Under the pieces are notes generated by a model that searched no databases, was not told where the DNA came from, and saw only the letters and a program-made list of their open reading frames with translations. Positions 45,634 through 59,600 of a stretch of 64,000 nucleotides of DNA are shown one piece after another. The translations under genes were made by a program, and so were the position numbers. Origin of the DNA: Aralia elata (Eukaryota; Streptophyta; Magnoliopsida; Apiales; Araliaceae); assembly GCA_034770075.1 (NCBI GenBank), contig CM068385.1:53452746-53516745 (forward strand), in the 5' to 3' direction. How positions within the stretch are numbered: the stretch's first letter is position 1; each line of letters begins with the position of its first letter.

Positions 45634-45709
45634 TAAATCCTCCAACGTTGCTAGTGGCAAGTTTCAAGGATTTTAAGAGTGGGGGACCGCCTGAGTTTAA
45701 GGGGACCAC
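45634..45709 (+). pseudogene. gag: Gypsy gag remnant, fragment 1
   Basis: Encodes NPPTLLVASFKDFKSGGPPEFKG-like sequence in two short runs, the usual lead-in to a Retrotrans_gag domain. It ends in the TSD ACCAC of solo LTR H, and the frame continues at 48827. Everything upstream is displaced beyond A1. Confidence 0.75.
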
Positions 45710-47324
45710 TGTAACGATCGGGAATTTTAGATTTCCTTGTAACCCGAGTTATGTATGAATAAAATGAATTTTTATTTTTATTTATGTTAATCTATGGTAC
45801 GTGCTTAGAGTTGTGTTGCAGCCTAGAAAAGGTGCATGTGTTAAATTTTATGTGTTTTTGTGTCGTTGGAGTGAATAAATCGATTTTACTAAAATTCGTA
45901 AAATCACTTTTCACAGGGCACGTTTCCCGAGGCACTACTCACGCCCGAATATTTTTAAGTCTCTTTCGATTTCTATTAATTTTGTTAAGGCGTGTATGCG
46001 AAGAAATAATTTTTCCAAGCGGAAGGAATTTTATTCGAGCTGCTTCGTGATTTAATCCGTATCCGAAATGTGTTATATGGGTGTTCCGAATAAATGACAA
46101 ATCCCATAATAAATATTTTTACGCGTCCCAATAATTTATGGGAGTACCCATTTTAATTTTAGGTAGAGTTATTTACCAAATTTGATACAAAAGTGGGAGT
46201 ATTCGGGTATATTTATCTGTGTTTTCAAATTAACTCGAGAGGCAATTTAGCCTCAACCAATCAGGAGAGAGCATTAATTGAATTAGCCAATAAGATGAGG
46301 GGGATAGACCGTCACAGTACACCAAACATGGGATTGTTAACTTCACAAAACATCCTGCTCAAATTCATTTTCAAGAGCTCGGGCGAAGTATTTTCTGCAT
46401 ATCAATACATTCCTTCCGAAGCCATCTTATCCTCCCATCAGCTCATTTTCCTTCTCATTCAAACCATCAACATACTTCCCATTTGCAAGCAAGGAGATAG
46501 CTGTAGAGAGAGATGGAGGGAGTACCATAGAGAGAGAAAGAAGGAAGTAGCAAAAGAGAAGAAGTGTTCAGGAAGAAGAAGAAAAGCAAGGAAGGAGGGG
46601 AAGGGAGAAAAGAGCAGCAAGAGGAAGGAGAGGAGCCCTCTAGAAACCATCCCAACCTACACGAAGCTAGCAACGAGAAGGTAATCACGAACCACAACCC
46701 ATTTCTTTCTCCATTTGAAGCTTTCATGAGTTTTATAGGCTTACATTCTTGCGGGTTGGATTTTGTTGATTTTTGTTGTTGTTGGTTGTGTTGAATCTAT
46801 CATGGAGGTTCTTAAGAAGCTATCTAAACCATTAACACCCTCAAAGTGGAACAAAAACAAGGAAAGATCCAAACCTTGGCTTAAAGGATGAACTTTGGAC
46901 ATTTTTGGACTTTTGGACCTTCGAACTGTTAGAGGATTGTAAAGCCTTGATGGTGTGATTATTATGATTTTTTGTTATTATATTATTATACTTCCATGAG
47001 TTGTGAAGATAACCTAGTTGGAATGAACCAAAAAGATGCTAAAACGAAGTCACAGTTATGATTTGAGTAAAATGCATCATGACTGCGAAAAATAGAGTAT
47101 GTAGTTTACGTTTTGGCTTAAGATTTGGTCATGTTAGTGTCTATGGGTGGGGGTCGTCCTACATTTTTGATATGTTGTATCCCCGTGTCTTACGAATCCA
47201 TAGAGTCCGTAACGGACCAAATTGATCGAGTATAGAGGGAGATATAGGAGCTGGAGCGGGCGGAGGTCTTAACCTCACGATTCTGCAACTACATAATCTG
47301 GGCTACTGTATGGCGCTATTCTGC

Positions 47325-47393
47325 CCCTGGTTCGGGTCGGGTCAGGCTGGACCGGGTCTGGTCAGGCCAGACCGGGTCGGGTCGGGCCCGTGA
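47325..47393. repeat. GGGTC-rich island in solo LTR H
   Basis: Reiterated GGGTCGGGT / GGTCAGGC / CAGACCGGG units over about 70 bp, with the self-complementary GGTCAGGCCAGACC in the middle. It is the GC island of this LTR. Confidence 0.65.
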
Positions 47394-47689
47394 ATTTTTT
47401 CCGCGAGTCCAAAACTTATATTTTTATACAAAATAATTAGAGATGCTTATTAATTGTATCTTATTATCGTTAAAGACTTAGTTAATTATAAAGCGGAAAT
47501 CATTAATCGAATTACAATTCCCGTATTGGTTTCCGACTGGGTTAGTCGTAGTGGCAATCAATGTATTTTAATGATGTGATGACTGTATTGAATTTAGTCC
47601 TTATATGACTAATATTTATGACGATTTTGATGAACTATGTAGGATATTTTTTTGACGGACGATTAACGTCAAGTTATTAATGCACGTAC

Positions 47690-47885
47690 AAGGCAAGTTC
47701 CTTACTCAACCCTTATTTATTAGGCAAGTTTCAAATTCTTATTTAAATTATATATCGAACAAGTATTCTATATTAATGCAGGTTTCCTATCTTCACTCAA
47801 TTTAATTATTAACTGTGCAAGTTTTCTAACTTAACTCATTTATTTACCGAGCAAGTCTCCTATCTCATTCAAGATATTATTGATG
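47690..47885 (+). repeat. Degenerate GCAAGTT array in H
   Basis: About six units of 30-36 bp, each starting (G)GCAAGTTTCCTA-like and followed by AT-rich filler ending in 'ttattta'. Comparable to 14170-14360 in B1. Confidence 0.5.
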
Positions 47886-48826
47886 CTATTATGCATGTTA
47901 TTGAACCTTAAAGTTCTTTATTCCATAAACTATTTGAAAGCTATGTCAAAGCTAATTGCTTCAGCTAGACACTTATTGATTTGTTTATTGAAGTGAGGTT
48001 AAGTCCTCCAACTATTATTGTTGTTAAGTAAAGTAGTTCAATCAAATTATTTTGGTCCGGACTCCCATGTAAAGCTGAGAAGAACAACCCTCACAGTAGG
48101 GAAAATTGTATAAACGTCGGGGAATCGACACGCGCGTAAATGGAAAATGTAAGGCTTATGCATAACGCCAGGTACTTTAGGCTAATCACCTATTGTACCC
48201 GCTTCGTGAATTATCGGATGAAATTCCAGTAATTTAAGTAGAGTTCTGAGCCTTGGTGCTCACTCAGTATTGATTATTCCCTTTCTTTGGGAAACTTTAA
48301 AATCCTTGGATACGTCCAGAAATCTTTCGGTCCATAGCAACCACTATAAACGGTGATAAAAGAAGTTGTTTTATTTCCTTGAGTTAGCTAAATTTTTACT
48401 CCTGTAAGCTATAAAGTTATTCATATGATTATTCACTGGCTATTATACTTGCGGGGCAAATTTATTGCTCACCATTGCTTCCCTCAAAAACATTTCAGTT
48501 AGTGCAACACGTGGCGGAGAGCTCGGGGAGGAAAGGACAAAGGGAATGGCAAAGCTACTGACTAGTTTTGCTTTATCGTTTAGAATCATCGTTGTATTAA
48601 GACTTATTATCGATGTTATGTATTAAGGCCTATTTCCCGTATGTATTATGTTATGTTTTGCAGTAGTCCCTTGGTTTTCGAGACTTGGGACAGGATTATT
48701 TATGTTATATCAATGTAAATATTCCTTTATTCCTCTATAAGTTATCATTTGTATCATTCTTATATTAGATAGTGATGAACCAGGTTCGTGGCTCAGGTAG
48801 CCAGGATTTAGGGGCGTCACGACCAC

Positions 48827-49105
48827 TGAGCCTATAGAGGCTCAATCATGGATTAAGGAGATAGAGAAGGGGTTTGCGATCGCTAAAGTCGGAGAGGAGC
48901 AAAAAACGGCTTTCACTACCTATATGTTAAAGGGAGAAGCTAATTTCTGGTGGGAGGCCAATCAGAATAGGGTTGGTGAAGGGATAGTGACTTGAGAAAG
49001 GTTCAAGGAGTTGTACTTCAAAAACTACATTCCCAAGAGTACGCAGAGTCAGATGGAGATAAGATTTCTAGAGTTGAAACAAGGGAACATGTCGGCACCC
49101 CAATA
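48827..49105 (+). pseudogene. gag: Gypsy gag remnant, fragment 2
   Basis: Retrotrans_gag core: PIEAQSWIKEIEKGFAIAKV, AFTTYMLKGEANFWWEANQ, then an in-frame TGA, ERFKELYFKNYIPKSTQSQM and LELKQGNMSAPQY. The last codon is split by the A2 insertion and completed at 61150. The stop falls where the family has tryptophan. Confidence 0.85.
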
Positions 49106-52100
49106 TGTAACAACCCGAATTTTCAAGAAGAATAATTATGATAAGAATTTAATAAGTAAACTTCTTATTATGAGACGTAAACGGGTTTGAATATAAAATA
49201 TATATGTGTTGTGTATATATATATATATGTGTGTGTGATTTATGTGATAAGAGAATAAATATATGTGTATTATATATTTATTATAGATTAAGCGATGAGA
49301 TGAGGTCTAATAGTTAGCCAAAGCTAATTAATTTAATTACTATGGACTAACTAACGCAACGTATAATTGTATAGAAGGAAGTCAAACCTCGAATTTAAGT
49401 TCGGAATGAGCTGTAATGATGATGGGGAAGAAAGAAAGAAGAATGTAACGATCGTGAGTCGTGAGTAACTTGGTAATTCGAGCTTATGGATATTATTGAA
49501 TAAAATAGACTTTTATTAATAATATTATGTGTTAAGCGTTTAAAGGTTATATTATAACCTAGATTAAGTATAGGCGATGATTAGTAAGTATGAAAGTTTT
49601 CGTATAAGCTAATTTGGTGGTTTCGAGAAATATCGTTAGAGTACTATTTATTTAATTAAATAAATAGTTTAAGGATAATATTATTGAACAAATTATTTGT
49701 TGTAAATGCGCTAACCCAAATTATGGGTGGGATATATGTGCGTTGATGTATATGATTATGGGGAGTTTAATCGGGAAGGGTAGCGATCGCGAATCGTGAA
49801 TACCCTTGTAATTTAGGTTTATTAATATTATTAAATGGATTAAATAGTTTATTTTTTATGTGACGTGTTTTATGGTTCTTTTATAACCTGGATGATGTCC
49901 ATGTATGAATTTTTATGCGTTGTTTGAACCGTATGAGTGAATAATTAATTTTGCGTAAGATCGCAAAATCACTAATACACGGGGCACGTTTACCGAGGCA
50001 CTATTCACGCCGAATAATTTTACGTCTTTTTTTATTTCTATTAATTTCGTTAAGACGTGTACGGGAAGAAATAATTTTTCCAAGCGCCAGAAATTTTATT
50101 ATGAGCCCGAACTGAGATTTATTTCGTATCCCGACAATGTTTTTAATATGGGTGTTCCGAATAAAATGGGCAAACCCTTTGTATTTAGTTATTTTTTAAC
50201 GCGTCCTAATATTTTATGCGGAGTACCCATTTTAATTTTTGGGGTAGAGTTATTGAGCAAATTTGGGGTACAAATAGTGGGAGTATTGCGGGTATAATTA
50301 TTGGTGTGTTACGTGCCTTTTGGGGGGGAACCAACCAAAAGCCTTGGCCAATCCAAAGAGAGAGAGATGAGAGAGGAGCCGGTAGGGTAAGATGTTGCTC
50401 ATTGTTGAGCACAATGTCTTGAGTTCCTCAACTCCCTCTCATACTCCTTCCGAAAGCCTATCTCCTCCCATACCATCCCATTTTCATTTTTTTCCATTCC
50501 TTTCCTTAATTCAGCATAGCAAGATATACGAGAGAAAGAGATAATATGGAGAAAGAAAAGAGTTGTCAGTAGGAGGAAGAAAAGAAAAGAAGGAAGGGTT
50601 TAGGATGAGGAAAGAAGAAACAAACAAGAAGAGAAAAAAGAAGACGAAGAGGGAGTGTATAGGTTGAGCCCAAGGAGGATAAAGAAGAACCTCCAAGCAA
50701 ACCCTAGTTAATCTTACTAAACATCCAAGAAGGAAGAAATCATAGGAGGTAAGTTTCACAAAACCTTCAAACTTCATTTTTTATTCTTCCTTCCGAAGCT
50801 TTCTATGTTAGTCGAATTTTTGGTTGATGTTATTTATTTTGTTGGTTGGTCGTGAACGGTTTTATATGTTGATTGAGAGGTTAATATAAACTATTAATAA
50901 CTTCTGAAAGTGGACATCAAGTGAAAAAAATCCATACCATACTATGCTTTATTTTAAAGGATGAAGAACATAGAAACCTTTGGACAATTTTTGGGTATAA
51001 TATGAACATTTCAGGACAAAATTTTAGAGGACAGTGTAGCTTTGATTTTCTGTTTGGTTGGTAATTTTTTTGTTGGTAATGATGTTATACATTTCCATGG
51101 GCTTACGAAGTTAACCTAGTTGGAAATCGAGTAAAAAGGAGTTTTTGTTAAAACAAAGATTTGGTGGAAGAACCACCAAGAACACCATCAAAAACAGAGT
51201 ATGAACTTTGTACTTTGGCCTAAGTTTGTTGGTCATGTTAAATGTTATATCGGGTAGCTCTGCTGCATTTTTGATATGTATGTTAGCCCCATGGAATTAG
51301 GAGTCCATAAAGTCCGAAATGGACCAATTTGAAATGGTGTATATGGAAGGAAGATATGTAGATTCAGAATGAAAGGAGGTCAAAGTCGCCAAGCTGGTGA
51401 AAATAGCTCACCAATAAGGATACAGCAGTTTTTTGAGCGCCGGCTACGCTCATGGTAAGGCCATTTGAAGAGTGGCCGACCGCGTTGGGGCCCACAGCGT
51501 TAGGGCTGCAGTTTGCTAGGACAGTTTTTTGACGTCATTTAGTAAAATAAGGCATAAACATTTTCATACGAACTCGAAATTGGATGATGTCAAGATGATT
51601 CGGTCAACGAGGGAAGAGTAGACCTACAATTTTCAATTTAATAAGTTTTAAACAATTGCGATCAGGATCAATTCCCAAATTGACCATTTGTTAGGACTAG
51701 ATGTGTAATTGGAGGCAATCGGAGGGTGGTTCGGGCATGCGCGTAAGCACGCGTAATGCTCCCGACCATATGTTAAAATGGATGTTCTACACACTTTTAA
51801 AACTATGATTATTATGATTTATCAATGATGTATTAACATTAACCATTGAGTATTAGGACAAAATTTCTAATGGCGTGCATAAGCTTGCGCAAAACGCGTG
51901 TCCATGTTGGGCGTGTCGAATAGGCAGGTTCTGGCGTTATGGACGTGCAAACGTCGTAAATGTCGTAACAAGTGTTGGTATAACCTTGTTTAATATTATG
52001 TTTCTAATAAGAATGAAACAGTTATGAAGTGATGTAACCCAATGTATGACCATGCTAGGCCCATATATAAATGAGGTGGATTAGGCCAGTGTGACGTATA

Positions 52101-53580
52101 AACGTCGAAACGCAGGGGGTATAAAAGTTAATGAACTTAAATAGTGTATTTGATTCAAATGAAGACGAATATTATAAGATATAAAGTGATGTTTTTATAA
52201 ACTAATAAGGATAGATGATGCATGAGGGTTCGTAACATTTTTAAATCGATGCGACGATCGAGAGATGTTTTATTAGTATTTTACTCGCAGTTTATTATTT
52301 TATAATGCGCAAACAATATGGAATAAAAATTATTATAATGTGAACGCAATATATGAAGCCTTTATATAGTGGCTAATTGGTGTTTTTTATTGTTAAATAA
52401 ATTGTGTAGGATATTTGAAGGACAGAGCCACATCCTAATGTGGCAAAGGAACGGCTTAAGGAAAAGTTATTTTAGTAACTTGTTGACTTGTTTAAATGTA
52501 TTGATGTACATGAGTTGATTGCTAAATCTTTTTACTGATATGTGAATTAAATGTGATGCATGGATTAAAGTGTGCAGCGTTGTGCAAACTATGTGATTAT
52601 GTTATTCATATACGGAACTTTAAATATTATAAATGAGCGGTATGAGATATATAATGCAAAATGAACCTTACATATTAAGAGCATGCATGATGTATGTGTA
52701 GGACACATTGCATACAATTTATGATGTTTATTGAGTAAGATGGCATAGTATGTGAATCTATGATGCATGTAATAAAAATTGTAAACTTATGTGTTACGTT
52801 GAAGTAATGAAATGTGAAAACTTGTTAGTTCTTCTTAACCAAGCCGGACCGTGCTCATTACTTGCAAAAATTAAAACTTCTGTCAGATTTACGATGTAAT
52901 GCAATTATCTTGATATCGTGGGTGATAAGGATTAGAGATGCATGGAAAAACAAAAAGGTTGCTAAATATTTCTTTATTGTTATTATTTAGCCGCCGATAA
53001 TGGTGTGCAATTTATGGTGAATTTAGATTGTGGTGAACCTTGAGTTAAAAGTGAAGGTTATTCATCATAATAGCTATGATGCGGATTAATGTTAATTTAA
53101 TTGCTCAGTAAAACTAGAAGGATGATGATGTATAGTATAAAGGATCATGGTATTTATTCAACCTTGATCATAAGTTTGTAGTATTTAAAGGTTACGAAAT
53201 CCGAATTTGTAAATAAATAGGGAAAATGGTAGGTTTTCATACTTATTGTTGTAAAGTACTCTGTTATGATCTATAGTTAAGAATAGTATTTAATTTGTAA
53301 TGATTATTAAATGATGTAGTAGTTAAGGTCTTCGTACCTGGGATTAGATGGGAACATGTTGTTAATAATCTTGTAATTTACATTATATGTAGTAAGATTC
53401 ATGTTTTAGTTTATGGTTTCGAGGGGCCTTGGGACGACAATATTTATATTATATCAATGTAAATAAATTTTATTATTTCGCATAGAGTTATTGATAGTAT
53501 GATGTTTCACTCTACGGAACTTGCACAGTGAGGCACCAGGGACCCGAGGTTAAGTAATTTGGAATTTGGGATGCGTCATA
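49106..53580 (+). repeat. A2 5' LTR
   Basis: TGTAACAACCC...GATGCGTCATA; the terminal CA has become TA. It aligns in reverse with A1's LTR. GC island at about 51437-51512; GA-rich block at 50520-50660; GT microsatellite at 49209-49237. Confidence 0.85.
51437..51603 (+). repeat. GC island and CATAAC module in A2 5' LTR
   Basis: GC-rich 51437-51512 (GAGCGCCGGCTACGCTC is an imperfect palindrome), then TTGACGTCATTTAGTAAAAT, GGCATAAACATTTTCATACG and a stretch to GATTCGG, ending in CTACAA about 30 bp later. The equivalent at 59065-59222 is in the 3' LTR. It resembles the block beside the GC island of element F. Confidence 0.6.
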
Positions 53581-53598
53581 GGTTGGTATCAGAGACTG
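53581..53598 (+). other. Primer-binding site of A2
   Basis: GGTTGGTATCAGAGACTG directly after the LTR; initiator-Met type with the final GC changed to GA. Confidence 0.6.
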
Positions 53599-56587
53599 AT
53601 AGGTTTTAAACCTTAGGTAAAGCAGTACCTTAGGCTTATAACCTTTGAGAGTAGAAAGATGGAAATGATAAAGAATAAACTCAGATAGAGTTTGACTCCG
53701 GTAAGGAAATCACTTTAGAAAAAAATTCCTAAAGAAAGGAATTGGAGATATAAACAAGAAGATTCAAAGTAGAATCTTGAAGAGTTTAAATAAAAGATGA
53801 GAAATTAGGAGTTACACTGACTCAAGTAATAAAGATGACAAGTGTTGATAAATAGACGAGGTCTATAAGATGTAGAGGCATAAAAATCTTATAAATACGA
53901 GTAATGAAACGAGGTAGAGAAGATCGTATCAGGATGAAACGATCGCAGGGTAAGGAAGATCGTAAGGTAAAAACGATTGTACAACATAGATCACGACGTT
54001 GATCGGATTGAGTTTATGAAATGACAGATAGTCCTGTTTGTATTTTTTGATTAGAAAGTTATAGCTGAAGCTATAAAGAGAAGGTTACTGGATGAACTAG
54101 TACGATGAAAACTCAAGAAGAGTTATACAGATGATAAATCACGGATTAAATAAAATTGCTGTACCTTGAGATAATGAGAAGATTAAACCTTTTAATAAGA
54201 ATTTTTTTTGTGTGATTTCAATTGTAGGACTCATGTGATTGCTTTAAGGTTGTACAAGTCTTTATATGGGCAGAGGGTTTTTGTGCTTGGTTAAACGACC
54301 ACTTAGTTTTATCCACAATGATAATACGTTGAAAATGTTGGTATCAGCGGCGTAATTCAATGTTATTGTATGATGAGAAGGTGATTCTTTTGTCTTCATA
54401 TCTTATAGGTTTTATAGTTTTTAGCAGAATGAATAAGATTAGGTGCAGAGTTCTTGAAAATCATTGATTATGGTAACTTGGGTGACATCATTAATCATAT
54501 GGTAGTGTTTTTGAGCCCCTCAGCACATGGACAGGTCCTTGATTTGTTTTCTGGGGACTACGTATTGCTAGGACAAGTTCTGAAACTTCATATTATTGTG
54601 GCAAGTTCCTTAACTCATAATGTGTGATAAAGTTTGAATGAACTATACTGGGCGTATAGAAAGGTGGTGGAGTGGAGAATTGTGAAAATTCCTCAAATTA
54701 TGATGAGCATTGGTGAATGTTAGAAATAGATAGAATTATTTTTAATAGTGGGAGCTATGAAAAGAATTAAAGGTTGATGAGGAGATGTGGATTTTCTAAA
54801 TCTTTCTAACTAGCTATGCTAGGACTTCGGACAATTTGATTGGACTTTCGTGTTGATCAATTGCATTTTTGTCCTCTTCGAAATAAATGTATTGGGGCCA
54901 GATTATTGGACCAATGTATATTTTTAAAAGTAGTATTATTCTTATGTCTATGCTAATAGTTGTTCGGCCTAGAACAAGATAGTGTGGAAAATATCTAAAT
55001 ATGTTTATTTTTTAATATTTTCAGTCAATACATCATGGATTACCTGGTGTAGAATGACAAGATGATAGAGTCATCAATGCAGATTAACTTAGTGTTGGGA
55101 TGTGATCATAGTTTCGTCACTCCACTATTGGTATGAATGTATATGACAAAGTTTCACAAAATGACGGAATCCTCAACGGACTGTAGAAACACTGTGCGGT
55201 TATCATGACGTCATAAAATGATTTTTGTTTTTTTCCTTAAATAATGAAAAAGGTTGCCAATTGAGTTGGCTAAAATATTTTGATTTGGTATGTCCGAACC
55301 GTTGAAGAGAGTCTAATGCTATTTGGATTTCAGCTAGACGAATATTGGTTGATTAATGTGATTATGAAATTCACGAGAATTCTTTGACAATGTTTTCCAC
55401 ATAAACCAAATTATTTTGGTGGCGGGCTTTTATATATTTGCTGAGATGAACAACACCTCATAGAGGGGGAAATTTATATGTTGTCATGGGAATCGATACA
55501 GTGCACGAATTGTAATGGAAAAGGGGTTATGCATGACCCCGGGTACATTAGGCGGATCACCTAATGTTTTAGTATGTTGGGTTATTAGATGAATTTCAGG
55601 TGATTCTAGGTATGGGTTCTTGGTCCTTAATGAATACGACAACTCTTCCAACTCAACATCGAATGATTACATTGACTTGAAATAGTGGGAAATACTTTGA
55701 ATTATTCTTAGTCCAATTAGTGACATACTCAGCTTTGGGTATATCATTGGGAGGTAAGAGTCAGATGTCGTCTCGATAATGTGGCCAGGATTCACGCCAC
55801 ACACGCGCAGTTTCAGCTTTGGTATATTCATGTAAGAGGTAATGTGCTATGGTGGCCACTCAATGATTAGCGTACTGCTTCACAATTATCGTAACCAGTT
55901 GTTGAAGACTCCTAAAAGAAATTCCATTATTCTGGAAACTAAATATGAAAAGGGTAATGTTTCCCATGGGAAGAAGATTTCGTAGAATGCGATAATTTCT
56001 TAATTGAATCCTTGGAAGAGGATAGTGTAAAGGGTTTGTTAAAAGTCATTTGTGAATGTATTGATAATGAGCAAATGATGAGTAATTATGGGATTAATAT
56101 TTCCTATAAGAATTGCATATCAAATTCACGATAAAAGAAGAAGTGGAAATTCATTAGAGAGAATGATGACGCAGAAATGAATAGAGATGATTTAATCTGT
56201 AATTTCGAGGATGAAATTCTTAGAAGAAGGGGTGAATGTAATTATCCCCGAATATTTTTATGAAGTTAGTAAAATCATGACAGTTAATGTATTATGATGA
56301 TTGTGGCTATACAAATATCCTCTAGAAAAGGAAATTGATGGTTTGAAAAAAAGGGGGGATAGTTTTATTAATACTTAAATATAATTGAGGTGATAATGGT
56401 TATATAATAAAACCTACGAGATTGTTTGTTTTGAGGAAAATGGGGATTAAATAGGTAATATAATTAACCTATGTTATAGTTAATAGCGTTGATTATTATT
56501 CAATCGATAAAAATTTCCCGAAGAATTTAAACGAAAACCGAGTAAGAGAGGTTTCCACGTGATTCACGATGGACGGAATCCTTATAA
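53599..56587 (+). mobile_element. A2 internal region, non-coding
   Basis: About 3 kb, purine-rich on this strand, with no ORF over about 60 codons and no retroelement protein motif. It is the reverse-complement counterpart of A1's internal region. Confidence 0.7.
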
Positions 56588-56600
56588 GTAGGGTAAAGTT
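56588..56600 (+). other. Polypurine tract of A2
   Basis: TAGGGTAAAGTT just before TGTAACATCAACCC, preceded by GACGGAATCCTTATAAG as in A1 and at 61834. Confidence 0.5.
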
Positions 56601-59600
56601 TGTAACATCAACCCGAATTTTCAAGAAGAATAATTATGATAAGAATTTAATAAGTATAATTGCTTTATTAATGAGACGTATACGGGTTGTGAATGTAAAA
56701 ATATATATTGTGTTGTGTGTGTAATATATAATATAATATATGTGTTGTGTGTTTGTGTGTGTGTGTTGATTTATGATGTGATAAGAGAATAAATATATGT
56801 GTATTTATAGAGTTATTATAGATTAAGCGATGAGGATGAGGGTCTAAATGAGGTTTAGCCAAAGCTATTTATTGATTTTATAATGTTGTAATGGACTAAC
56901 TGTACGAGCGTATAATTGGTTTATAGAAGGAAGTCAAAACCTCGAATTTAAGTTCGGATGTACTGTTAATGAGTTGGGGAAGAATGAAAGGAAAATTTGG
57001 TAATGATCGTGAGTCGTGGATAACTTGGTAATTCGAGCTTATGGATATACATTGAATAAAATATAACGTTTTTATTAATAATATGATGGATGTTAAGGAT
57101 TTAAAGGTATATATTATTAAATTAGATTATAGTGTAAGCGATGTATTAGTAAGTATAAAAGTTTTCGTATAAGCTAATTGTGGTGGTTTTCGAGAAATAT
57201 TGCTAGATGGTAATCTAGGTTATTGGATGAAATAAAATAGTTGAAGGAATAATAATTTTTGAACAAATTATTTGGTTGTAAAGGCGAACTAACCCAAATT
57301 ATGGGTGGGATTATATGTGCGTTGAAAAAAATTGGGTTATATAATTATGGGGAGTTAATTAGGAAGGGTAGCGATTCGTGAATCAGTGAATATCCTTGTA
57401 AATTTAGGTTTATTAATATTATTAAATGGATTAAATTTTATTTTTTATGTGACGTGTTTTAAGGTTTATTTTATAACCTGGATAGAGGTCAAGGTTTGAA
57501 TTTTTATGCGTTGTTGAACCGTATGAGTGAATAATTGATATTGTGCGGTAAGATCGCATAAATCGAGCTCATTCACGGGGGCACGTTTATCAGAGGCACA
57601 CTATATCACGCCACGAATAAATTGTTATCGTCTTTATACGATATCTATGAATTTTTGGTTTAAGGATGTGTAAACGCGAAGAAATAATTTTTCCCAAGGC
57701 GCCGAAAATTTTATTTGAGCCCGAACGAGATTTATTTTCGTTTATCCGAAATGAGGTAATAATGTGGTGTTTCCGAATAAATGGGAAATCACCTGAATTT
57801 ATTTATCTTTTGATTTTTATTAACGCGTCCCAATAAGTTATATTTATGGGAAGTAACCATTTAATTTTTGGGTAAAGTTATATGAGCAAATTTGGTACGC
57901 AAAGTGGGAGTATTCGGGTATAATTATGTGGTGTCTTACTCCATTTGGGGGACAAAACCATTTAAGCCTTTGGCCAATCAAAAGAATGAGAGATGAGAGA
58001 GGGAACCGGCATAGATTGATGCTCACTTTGTTGAGCACAATGTCCCTTGAGTCCTCCAACTCACCCTCATTCCTCCCAGAAGCCTATCTCTCCCATACCA
58101 TCCCATTTTTCATTTTTGCCATTCCTTTCCCTTGTTCAGCGAATAGCAGAGAGATAGAGTATGAGAGAAATAATATGGAGAGAGAAAAGAGTTGCAGTAG
58201 GAGGAAGAAAAGAAAAGAAGCATGGTTCAGGAGAGAAGAAGAACAAAAAAGAAGAGGAAAAGAAGAAGAAGAGGAGTGTAAAATTTAGGGTGAGCCCAAG
58301 GAGGAAGAAGAACCTCCAAGCCCAGGCCCTAGTTAATCTTCTGAACATCCAAGAAGGAAGAAATACATAGATGTAATATTCCACAAAACCTTTTAAACTA
58401 CATGGTTATTCTTTCTTCCGAAGCTTTTTATGTTTAGTCGAATTTTTGTTGATGTTATTGTTTGTTGGTTGGTTTGTGAACGGTTTTATATGTTGACTGA
58501 GAGGTTATAAAAACCATTAATAACGTCTAACAAAGTGGAACTAAAGTGAAAGAAATCCATACCTATGCTTAAAGGATGAAGGAACATGGAAACTCTTGGA
58601 CATTTTGGAAACAACCCCCAAAAATATAAAAGAACATTCGAACGAATTTTAGAGGACATGTAGCTTTGAATTTGTAATTTGGGTTAATTTTTTTTTGTTG
58701 GTAATGATGTTATATCGTCCATGGGTTATGAAGTTAACCTAGTGGGGAATGGAGTAAAAAGGAGTTAAAACAAAGAGTTGGTGATGATTTTTGGTGAAGA
58801 ACACCAAGAACCAACTTACAAAATAGAGTTATGACTTAGTATCTTTAGCCTATAGATTTGATCATGTTAATGTTTAATGGGTAGGCTCTGCATTTTTGAT
58901 AGGCTTGTATCCCCATGAATTAAAAATAAAAGAAGTATTCCATAGAGTCCGAAATGGACTAATTTTGAACGTGTAATGGAAGGAGATATGCAGATCGGAA
59001 TGAAGGGAGGTCGAAGGTTGTGAAGTTTAGTGAAAATGGATCACTACTGGGATATCAGCAGGTTGAGCGCACACAGCTGCGCTCATGGTAAGGCCATTTG
59101 AGCATACCCGCCTCGCGCTGGGCTAGAGCCGCAGTTGGCTCGACAGTTTTGACATCCATATATTAAAATAGGTATAACGTTTTCATTACTAACTCGAAAT
59201 TGGAGTGATTCAATATGATTCGGAACGAAGAAGATTAGACCTACAACTTTCCGTTTATTAAGTTTTAACAATTGAGGTCAGGATCAATTCCCAAATTGAC
59301 CATTTGGAGGAGTGATGTGTAATTTGGAGGCAATCGGAGGGTGTCGGGCATGCGCTGTAAAGCAAGCGTAATGCTCCCGAAAATGTAAAATTGATGTTCT
59401 AAGTTTTAAAACATGATTATTATGATTTATAAATGATGATTAACATAAACCATATTGAGTATTAGACAATTTCAATATGGGCCCGTGCTAAGCGTGGTGC
59501 AAAACGCGTGTCACTTGGGGGCGTATCGACATAGGCAGGTTTTGGCGTATGGACGTGCAAACATCGTAAATCGCCGTAACAAGTGTGTATAACTCTGTGT

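Larger units (their letters stand above)
45710..48821 (+). mobile_element. Solo LTR H, related to the A family
   Basis: TGTAACGATCGG...GGGGCGTCACG, 3112 bp, TSD ACCAC (45705-45709 and 48822-48826). The first 600 bp or so match the 5' part of A-family LTRs (for example GGCACGTTTCCCGAGGCACTA and the AATAATTTTTCCAAGCG stretch); the rest differs. It ends in CG instead of CA. The 163-codon ORF at 46193 is purine-rich and unlike any protein. GC island at 47325-47393; GCAAGTT array at 47690-47885. Confidence 0.8.

Noticed and set aside
46193..46684. 163-codon plus-strand ORF in solo LTR H
   Set aside because: The second half is K/E/R-rich translation of a GA-rich LTR tract, and no equivalent frame is conserved in the related A-family LTRs.
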